A program made the translations under genes and the position numbers. Positions 1 to 4,849 of a DNA stretch of 6,462 nucleotides are shown here, one piece after another. Numbering within the stretch: the stretch's first letter is position 1; each line of letters begins with the position of its first letter. The stretch is from Collinsella sp. (lineage in GTDB: Bacteria; Actinomycetota; Coriobacteriia; Coriobacteriales; Coriobacteriaceae): the NCBI GenBank assembly GCA_031296755.1, contig JAUMMZ010000018.1:1-6462 (forward strand). The letters are read 5' to 3'. The notes below the pieces were generated by a model. That model saw nothing but the letters and a program-made list of their open reading frames with translations. It made no database searches and was not told the origin of the DNA.

Positions 1-25
1 CGCCCCTATTTTGTAAGGAGAGCGC

Positions 26-1357
26 ATGAAGTACTTTGGCACCGACGGCTTTCGCGGTGAGGCCAACGTTGGGCTGACGGTAGAGCACGCTTATAAGATT
101 GGCCGTTTTGTGGGCTGGTATTACGGCGCCAACCGCAGTGCTAAGGCGCGCGTGATCGTGGGTAAGGACACGCGTCGCTCGAGTTATATGTTCGAGGCGG
201 CGCTGGTGAGTGGCCTGGTCGCGAGCGGTGCGGACGCCTATATGCTGCACGTGATCCCCACACCGGGTGTAGCGCATCAGACCGTGGAAGGCTGCTTCGA
301 TTGCGGCATCATGATCAGCGCGAGCCACAACCCGTTTTGCGATAACGGCATTAAGCTCGTCAATAGCGACGGTTTTAAGATGGACGAGGACGTACTGGAG
401 CTCATCGAGGACTACGTCGATGGCAAGAGCGAGGTGCCGCTGGCCACGGGCAACCACATCGGCGCCACGGTGGACTACATGCAGGGCCGCAACCGCTACA
501 TTGCCTCGCTCATCGCCAGCGCGAACTTTTCGCTGCAGGGCGTCAAGATCGGCATCGACTGCGCCAACGGCTCGGCGTCCTCGGTGGCCAAGCCGGTGTT
601 CGACGCGCTGGGCGCCGACGTGCGCGTGATCAATGCCGCGCCTGATGGTTTTAACATCAACGTCGACTGCGGCTCCACGCATATGGAGCGTCTGCAGCGC
701 CACGTGGTGGAGCAGGGCTTGGACGTGGGCTTTGCCTATGACGGCGATGCCGACCGCTGCCTGGCCGTGGACGAGCGCGGCCGCGTGGTCGATGGCGACC
801 AGATCCTGTACGTGTGCGGCGTGTACCTGAACAAGCACGGTCGCCTTTCGGGCGGTACCGTGGTTCCGACGATTGCCAGCAACTTTGGCCTGATCAAGTC
901 GTTGGAGCTTGCCGGCCTAAGTGCCGTGACCAGCGGTGTGGGCGACCGCCACGTGTATGCCAAGATGCGCGAGGGCGGTTACAGCCTGGGCGGCGAGCAG
1001 ACGGGCCATACGATCTTTGGCGATATCGAGCGCACGGGCGACGGCATTATGACCTCGCTGCGCGTGATGGAAGTGATCCGCGCCGAGCGCGAGACGCTCT
1101 CGCAGCTCACGGCTCCGTGCAAGCTGCTACCGCAGGCGCAGGTGGCCGTGCGCGTGGCGGACAAGGACGCCGCGCTCGAGAACATGGGCGTGCAGAACGC
1201 CATCGCCGAGGCCGAGGCTGCGCTGGCAGGCGAGGGCCGCGTGCTCGTACGCAAGAGCGGAACCGAGTCGGTTATCCGCGTGCTGGCCGAGGCGCCCGAC
1301 CAAGCATCCGCCGATGCCGCCATGAAGCGCATCGCCAACGCACTCGAGGCTCTGTAG
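26..1357 (+). CDS. glmM: Phosphoglucosamine mutase GlmM
   Basis: This cytoplasmic enzyme interconverts glucosamine-6-phosphate and glucosamine-1-phosphate, the step before UDP-GlcNAc formation for peptidoglycan. The 443-residue length is normal for the family. The N-terminus has the family opening FGTDGFRG (4-11). The active-site phosphoserine loop is SASHNP (98-103), with S100 the expected phosphorylated serine. The Mg-binding loop is DGDADR (239-244). The sugar-specificity loop GGEQTGH (322-328) points to GlmM rather than a phosphomannomutase. The C-terminal phosphate-binding loop is RKSGTES (409-415); many relatives have Pro where S415 lies. The ATG is preceded by AAGGAG at 15-20 with 5-nt spacing, which fixes the start. 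The promoter lies outside the window, so whether it is co-transcribed with an upstream gene cannot be told. It converges with the peptidase gene downstream. Confidence 0.97.
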   Translation: MKYFGTDGFRGEANVGLTVEHAYKIGRFVGWYYGANRSAKARVIVGKDTRRSSYMFEAALVSGLVASGADAYMLHVIPTPGVAHQTVEGCFDCGIMISASHNPFCDNGIKLVNSDGFKMDEDVLELIEDYVDGKSEVPLATGNHIGATVDYMQGRNRYIASLIASANFSLQGVKIGIDCANGSASSVAKPVFDALGADVRVINAAPDGFNINVDCGSTHMERLQRHVVEQGLDVGFAYDGDADRCLAVDERGRVVDGDQILYVCGVYLNKHGRLSGGTVVPTIASNFGLIKSLELAGLSAVTSGVGDRHVYAKMREGGYSLGGEQTGHTIFGDIERTGDGIMTSLRVMEVIRAERETLSQLTAPCKLLPQAQVAVRVADKDAALENMGVQNAIAEAEAALAGEGRVLVRKSGTESVIRVLAEAPDQASADAAMKRIANALEAL

Positions 1358-1383
1358 TTACGCGGTTTTACCAAACCGCGTAA
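1358..1383. repeat. Perfect 11-bp inverted repeat directly after the glmM stop
   Basis: The arms TTACGCGGTTT (1358-1368) and AAACCGCGTAA (1373-1383) are perfectly complementary around a 4-nt TACC loop. The repeat begins on the base after the TAG stop of glmM. No T-run follows on either strand, so it does not look like a standard intrinsic terminator. It could be a transcript 3'-end stabilising hairpin, part of a two-hairpin terminator with 1433-1467, or a protein-binding dyad. The structure is seen directly; its role is unknown. Confidence 0.7.
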
Positions 1384-1432
1384 CTGCTCGACGCTGCAAA
1401 CGCCCCTAAGCGGCAATCTGACGTTCAATTTC

Positions 1433-1467
1433 AAGGGCGCGACCAGAAGGTCAGCGCCCTTTCATTT
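1433..1467 (+). terminator. Probable intrinsic terminator of glmM
   Basis: The stem AAGGGCGC-GACC (1433-1444) pairs with GGTC-GCGCCCTT (1449-1461), with a single bulged A at 1453 and an AGAA loop. A short interrupted T-run (TTTCATTTC) follows the right arm. The stem is strong but the U-tract is imperfect. It lies about 75 bases past the glmM stop and is the best candidate for terminating that transcript. Confidence 0.7.
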
Positions 1468-1530
1468 CACGTCACCTTGCTCGCTTGGGGCCGTTTTCGC
1501 TGACGTTGCCAAGACATTAGCGTCAACGAA

Positions 1531-1558
1531 CTAGTCATTGGGTACCTAGTTATTGGGT
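1531..1558. repeat. Short tandem repeat, two 13-bp copies
   Basis: CTAGTCATTGGGT (1531-1543) and CTAGTTATTGGGT (1546-1558) differ at one base and are separated by AC, giving a 15-bp period. The pair lies immediately beside the terminator of the leftward peptidase gene. No function can be assigned. It may be a remnant of an intergenic repeat family. Confidence 0.6.
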
Positions 1559-1559
1559 G

Positions 1560-1601
1560 AAAAAAGGGGACGCTGCGGATTGGTTCCGCGGCGTCCCCTT
1601 T
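1560..1601 (-). terminator. Intrinsic terminator of the M32 peptidase gene
   Basis: The outer stem AAAGGGGACGC (1563-1573) pairs with GCGTCCCCTTT (1591-1601). It continues through a T-G wobble (1574/1590) into GCGGA (1575-1579) paired with TCCGC (1585-1589), closing on a 5-nt loop. This is 17 uninterrupted pairs. On the minus strand the hairpin is followed by a run of six T (complement of 1560-1565), the classic Rho-independent layout. It lies about 22 bases past the peptidase stop codon. Read on the plus strand there are only three T, so rightward termination would be weaker. Confidence 0.9.
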
Positions 1602-1623
1602 GCGTTGGCGTGTCGGTTATGCC

Positions 1624-3207
1624 TTACAGTTCGTAGAGCGTGGTGAACTTGTCCTGCAGGTAGCTGCAGTAGTAGCGGGCGTCAAAGGCCATGCCGCAGG
1701 CGCCCTTGATGAGTTCCGGCGCGTCTTTGGCGCGGCCCCACTGCCAAATGTGCTCGCCCAGCCAGGCGCGGACGGGTGTCAGGTCGCCGCTCGCACAGGC
1801 GCCGTTGAGGTCGACACCGTCGCGGCACATGGCCGGCACAAACATGGCGTCGTAGGCGCTGCCCAGCGCATAGGTGGGGAAGTAGCCAAACGAGCCGCCG
1901 CTCCAGTGCGTATCCTGTAGGCAGCCGTGCGTGTCGTCGGGAACGGGAATGTCCAGGTACTCATCCATGAAGCGGTTCCAAAGCGCGGGGATGTCCTTGG
2001 CCGTGGCCTCGCCGGCAAACAGCATACGCTCGATCTCGTAGCGCACCATAACGTGCAGCGGATAGGTGAGCTCGTCGGCCTCGGTGCGGATCAGCGAAGG
2101 CTGCGCGATGTTCACGGCGTGGTAGAGCGTGTCCTCGTCGACGTCGCCGTAGACCTCGGGTGCGTGGCGGCGCAGCACCTCGAGCAGCGGTCCCATAAAG
2201 GCACGGCTGCGGCCCACGGTGTTCTCAAAGAAGCGGCTCTGGCTCTCGTGGATGCCCATGGAGGTGCCGCCCTCAAGACAGGTGCGCGCATAGGCGGGAT
2301 TGACGCCCAGCTCGTACATGGCGTGTCCCGCCTCGTGGATGATGCTGTAGACGTTGGAGATGCAATCGTCCTCGTAGATGTGTGTCGCGATGCGCGCGTC
2401 ACCCACGGCAAAGCCCTCGCTAAACGGGTGCTCGGTAAAGGCAAGCGTGGTGTCGTTCAGGTTCAGGCCGACGAGCTTCATCAGGTCGAAGCTCATGGCG
2501 CGCTGGGCGGCCTCGGGCACGCGGGCGTGCAAAAAGTCGGCAGCGGGCTGCTGGCCGCGCTCGCCGATGGCGTGCACGAGCGGCACGACCGTCGCCTTGA
2601 CCTCATCGCAAAACGCATCGAAGCTCTCGGCAGAAAGGCCGCGCTCGTACTGGTCGAGCCAAACGTCGTATGGGTCGCGCTTGGGGTCCATGAGTTCGGC
2701 CTGATGCTTAAGTTGGGCGACGATTCTATCCACATAGGGCTCAAAGCTCGCCCAGTCGTTGGCCGTCTTGGCCTTATGCCACACGGCGTCGGCCTCGCAG
2801 GTGAGCCTGGTCCAGGCCTCGGCCTCCTCGGTAGGAATAACGCTTGCCTCGCGCTGGTCGCGGCCGAGCACGCGGATCTCGTCGAGCAGCTGCGGGTCGT
2901 CTACGTGTCCGCCTGCAACCGTCTCGCGCGCTAACGAGCGTACGAGCTCAACGGACTTCTCGCTGGTCAGCAGCTTGTGATGCTCGCCGGCAAGCGTGCC
3001 CATGGCGTCGGCACGGGCGGCAGCACCGTTGGCAGGAGCAATCGTCGCTCCATCGAACTCGGCAATCTTGAGCAGGTACTCGCGAGTCCACAGCTTGCCC
3101 TCGAGTTTTCGGAACTTTTTGACGGCCTTATCGACTTTAGCAGCCTTGACGCCCTTGGCAGCCTTTGCCACGGCGGCCTGGGCCTTCTTATCGAGTTTCT
3201 TTCCCAT
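1624..3207 (-). CDS. M32 family metallocarboxypeptidase (carboxypeptidase Taq type)
   Basis: A cytoplasmic zinc carboxypeptidase that removes residues from peptide C-termini. At 527 residues it is slightly longer than the usual ~500. Family motifs appear in order: HPF (260-262), a variant of DXRXT reading DARIA (270-274), the zinc/catalytic HEAGH (291-295), HESQ (320-323), IRTEAD (373-378) and GCLQDTHW (428-435). Expected zinc ligands are H291, H295 and E321, with E292 as general base, so it should be active. The first ~25 residues are an unusual Lys/Ala-rich stretch (MGKKLDKKAQAAVAKAAKG onward) ahead of where M32 homology begins. The ATG has AAGGAT five bases upstream on the minus strand, and the next Met is residue 69, so the extension appears genuine. 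No signal peptide or membrane segment is seen. It is monocistronic here: convergent with glmM, divergent from pheST, with its own terminator. Substrate preference cannot be predicted. Confidence 0.95.
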   Translation of the reverse strand: MGKKLDKKAQAAVAKAAKGVKAAKVDKAVKKFRKLEGKLWTREYLLKIAEFDGATIAPANGAAARADAMGTLAGEHHKLLTSEKSVELVRSLARETVAGGHVDDPQLLDEIRVLGRDQREASVIPTEEAEAWTRLTCEADAVWHKAKTANDWASFEPYVDRIVAQLKHQAELMDPKRDPYDVWLDQYERGLSAESFDAFCDEVKATVVPLVHAIGERGQQPAADFLHARVPEAAQRAMSFDLMKLVGLNLNDTTLAFTEHPFSEGFAVGDARIATHIYEDDCISNVYSIIHEAGHAMYELGVNPAYARTCLEGGTSMGIHESQSRFFENTVGRSRAFMGPLLEVLRRHAPEVYGDVDEDTLYHAVNIAQPSLIRTEADELTYPLHVMVRYEIERMLFAGEATAKDIPALWNRFMDEYLDIPVPDDTHGCLQDTHWSGGSFGYFPTYALGSAYDAMFVPAMCRDGVDLNGACASGDLTPVRAWLGEHIWQWGRAKDAPELIKGACGMAFDARYYCSYLQDKFTTLYEL

Positions 3208-3325
3208 ACCGTATCCTTAATCTCGCAGGCCGAGCGCCGCAGGCGGGTGCGCGGCCAATTTGCACAGCTACCTGCCTTGTACCCAGCGCGAACAAAACGG
3301 AACGCGGCGATGCGCTCGCGAAATG
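3208..3325. other. Divergent intergenic region between the peptidase gene and the pheST leader
   Basis: About 118 bases separate the peptidase start (leftward) from the pheST promoter (rightward). The peptidase ribosome binding site lies at 3213-3218 on the minus strand. Its promoter must be within or just beyond this stretch. Only weak -35/-10-like hexamers are visible (for example TACAAG on the minus strand near 3275-3280), so none is called. No conserved ORF or RNA is seen. Confidence 0.5.
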
Positions 3326-3334
3326 TGTTATCCT
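3326..3334 (+). promoter_or_regulatory. Extended -10 promoter of the pheST operon
   Basis: TGTTATCCT fits the extended -10 form TGnTAnnnT, with TATCCT (3329-3334) as the -10 hexamer. No convincing TTGACA-like -35 lies 16-18 bases upstream, as expected for an extended -10 promoter. Transcription would begin near 3341-3343, just before the first base of the T-box Stem I helix at 3346, and that agreement supports the call. Confidence 0.65.
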
Positions 3335-3564
3335 ATAGCCCAATGCGTTGACGGAGAGGGTTTTGCCCGCCGCGTCGCCGGCAAGAGAGGGAAGGTCATG
3401 GGCTGCAAGCCTTCCTGCGGTGGCAAGGGCCAAGCGTTCACTCCCGAGCAGCGACCTCAACGGGCGCGCGGCTAGCGGCGGCGATGTCCCCAGTAGGGAA
3501 GCCGTGAGCCTCGCGACAAGGGGCAAAGAGTGGGCGCGGCGGGCCAGACATCCGTCGGGTCAAA

Positions 3565-3596
3565 CAAGGTGGTACCGCGGAATTCAACCGTCCTTG
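3565..3596 (+). promoter_or_regulatory. T-box antiterminator
   Basis: CAAGG (3565-3569) pairs with CCTTG (3592-3596), and GCGG (3577-3580) pairs with CCGT (3588-3591). They flank the 7-nt bulge TGGTACC (3570-3576). UGGU (3570-3573) is complementary to the ACCA end of uncharged tRNA with an A discriminator, as tRNA-Phe usually has. The right-hand strand (3588-3596) is also part of the left arm of the terminator, so the two structures are mutually exclusive. Confidence 0.9.
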
Positions 3597-3626
3597 GGCA
3601 ATGCACATGCCCGAGGACGGTTTTTT
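3586..3626 (+). terminator. Leader terminator controlled by the T-box
   Basis: AACCGTCCT (3586-3594) pairs with AGGACGGTT (3614-3622), continues through a T-G wobble (3595/3613), and then GGGCA (3596-3600) pairs with TGCCC (3608-3612) around a 7-nt loop. A run of six T (3621-3626) ends it. This is a complete intrinsic terminator about 84 bases upstream of the pheS start. It should form when tRNA-Phe is charged. Confidence 0.94.
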
Positions 3627-3642
3627 GTTACCGAACCGGGCC

Positions 3643-3690
3643 GCGCATCCGCAGCATCGGGTGCTAGCCGCCCCGGCAAGCGAGATGCGC
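3643..3690 (+). repeat. Inverted repeat in the pheS 5' untranslated region
   Basis: GCGCATC (3643-3649) and GATGCGC (3684-3690) are perfectly complementary 7-bp arms separated by 34 bases. They lie between the leader terminator and the pheS ribosome binding site (3699-3705). The intervening sequence is itself GC-rich and can form competing pairs. It does not cover the ribosome binding site. It may be a read-through mRNA structure or chance. Confidence 0.35.
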
Positions 3691-3709
3691 GAGAGACGAA
3701 AGGGAAGAC

Positions 3710-4786
3710 ATGAGTCTGATTGATGATCTGGTCAAACTCGAGGAAGAGGCCAAGGAGCTCGTCACTAGCGCTGACGACGCCGCCAAGCTCGAGGCCGCGC
3801 GCGTTGAGCTGCTCGGCCGCAAGGGCCGTATCACCGGCCTGATGCGCATGATGGGCAAGCTCGCTCCCGAGGATCGTCCCATGATGGGCAAACGCGCCAA
3901 CGAGATGCGCCAGCTGATCGAGGGCATGCTCGACGAGCGCACCACCGAGATGAAGGCCGCCGCCCTCAAGCACGCACTCGAGCACGAGGCCGTCGACATC
4001 ACGCTGCCGGGCATCCGTCCGCAGATCGGTCACCAGCACCTGATCAAGCAGATCATCGAGGAGGCCGAGGACATCTTCTGCGGCATCGGCTACACCGTCG
4101 AGTCCGGCCCCATGGTCGATACTTCCTACTACAACTTCACCGCGCTCAACGCGCCCATGGATCACCCGAGCCGCTCGGCTCGCGACACGTTCTATGTGGT
4201 CGACAACAACCCCGGCAGCGTCGCGCATCCCGAGGCTCACGCTCACGGTGAGTCCGACGTGCTGCTGCGCACCCAGACCTCGGGCGTGCAGATCCACACC
4301 ATGGAGTCGCAGAAGCCGCCCATCTACATGATCTGCCCGGGCACCGTCTACCGTCCCGACACGGCCGACGCCTGCCACCTGCCGCAGTTCAACCAGATTG
4401 AGGGCCTGGTCGTCGACGAGGGCATCACCTTTGGCGATCTTAAGGGCACGCTCGACTACTTTGTTAAGTGCATGTTTGGCGAGGATCGCAAGACGCGTTA
4501 CCGCCCGCACTTCTTCCCCTTCACCGAGCCCAGCTGCGAGGTGGACGTGAGCTGCCACGTGTGCGGCGGCAAGGGCTGCAACTTCTGCAAGCACAGCGGC
4601 TGGATCGAGATCCTGGGCTGCGGTATGGTCGACCCCAACGTCCTGATCAACTGCGGCATCGACCCCGAGAAGTACACCGGCTTCGCCTTTGGTATTGGCG
4701 CCGAGCGCGTCGCGGCACTGCGCTACGACCTGCCCGACCTGCGCACGTTGATGACTGGTGACATGAGGTTCTTGAACCAGTTCTAG
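3710..4786 (+). CDS. pheS: Phenylalanine--tRNA ligase alpha subunit
   Basis: The catalytic subunit of the cytoplasmic alpha2-beta2 phenylalanyl-tRNA synthetase, which activates Phe with ATP and charges tRNA-Phe. At 358 residues it is slightly longer than E. coli PheS (327). Residues 1-90 form the N-terminal coiled-coil tRNA-binding region (charged, with LGRKGRITGLM at 35-45). The class II catalytic core begins near GHQHLIKQ (107-114). Motif 2 comprises LLRTQTSGVQ (185-194) and the YRPDTADACHLPQFNQIEG segment (214-232). Motif 3 is GFAFGIGAER (324-333); A326 probably matches the Ala that sets Phe specificity in E. coli. C282, C285, C290 and C293 form a CX2CX4CX2C zinc-knuckle-like insertion that E. 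coli lacks but many bacterial PheS have. Residues about 163-182 form an extra loop after DTFYV. The ATG has AAAGGGA (3699-3705) upstream. It is first in the pheST operon, under T-box control. Confidence 0.98.
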   Translation: MSLIDDLVKLEEEAKELVTSADDAAKLEAARVELLGRKGRITGLMRMMGKLAPEDRPMMGKRANEMRQLIEGMLDERTTEMKAAALKHALEHEAVDITLPGIRPQIGHQHLIKQIIEEAEDIFCGIGYTVESGPMVDTSYYNFTALNAPMDHPSRSARDTFYVVDNNPGSVAHPEAHAHGESDVLLRTQTSGVQIHTMESQKPPIYMICPGTVYRPDTADACHLPQFNQIEGLVVDEGITFGDLKGTLDYFVKCMFGEDRKTRYRPHFFPFTEPSCEVDVSCHVCGGKGCNFCKHSGWIEILGCGMVDPNVLINCGIDPEKYTGFAFGIGAERVAALRYDLPDLRTLMTGDMRFLNQF

Positions 4787-4849
4787 AACGCTTTCTTCTT
4801 AGTTGCAGTTTCCGGCTCAAAGCCGCATTTATGAAAGGAGACCAGTTAG

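Larger units (their letters stand above)
3344..3626 (+). promoter_or_regulatory. T-box leader (tRNA-Phe-sensing riboswitch) of pheST
   Basis: A transcriptional T-box that matches pheST expression to the level of uncharged tRNA-Phe. The Stem I base helix is CGTTGA (3346-3351) paired with TCAACG (3457-3462). Above it is a GA-rich kink-turn-like region (around 3353-3360 opposite 3443-3455). GCCC (3365-3368) pairs with GGGC (3427-3430) beside the specifier loop, which carries UUC at 3437-3439 followed by the usual purine (A3440). UUC pairs with the GAA anticodon of tRNA-Phe. The apical arm has the AGAGAG bulge (3384-3389), helix GGAAGG/CCTTCC (3390-3395/3410-3415) and a distal loop containing GGGCTGCAAG, typical of the elbow-contacting T-loop module. 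A Stem III candidate is 3542-3549/3554-3561. The T-box AAGGTGGTACCGCGG is at 3566-3580. The element ends in a terminator directly upstream of pheS. Stem II (about 3463-3540) is not resolved by eye; TCCC/GGGA (3487-3490/3496-3499) is a small hairpin in it. Confidence 0.94.

Noticed and set aside
814..1383. 189-codon open frame overlapping glmM in another frame
   Set aside because: It is a shadow of glmM, very Arg/Gly-rich, and lies over conserved GlmM motifs.
1927..2934. 335-codon open frame on the plus strand inside the M32 gene
   Set aside because: It is antisense to intact M32 catalytic motifs, with repetitive Val/Leu/Gly/His-rich composition and no family resemblance.
3532..3540. GTGGGCGCGGC-like sequence resembling a second T-box core
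   Set aside because: It lacks the TGGNACC bulge sequence and has no following terminator, so the real T-box core is at 3566-3580.
3348..3713. 121-codon open frame covering the pheST leader
   Set aside because: The stretch is a structured T-box RNA. The frame reads through its helices and terminator, and its Arg/Ala/Gly/Ser-rich product has no recognisable motif.
3584..4594. 336-codon open frame antisense to pheS and the leader terminator
   Set aside because: It shows the same compositional artefact and runs through a well-supported terminator and conserved PheS motifs on the opposite strand.
4813..4825. CGGCT-CAA-AGCCG hairpin between pheS and pheT
   Set aside because: Only five base pairs and no T-run; too weak to call a terminator or regulator.
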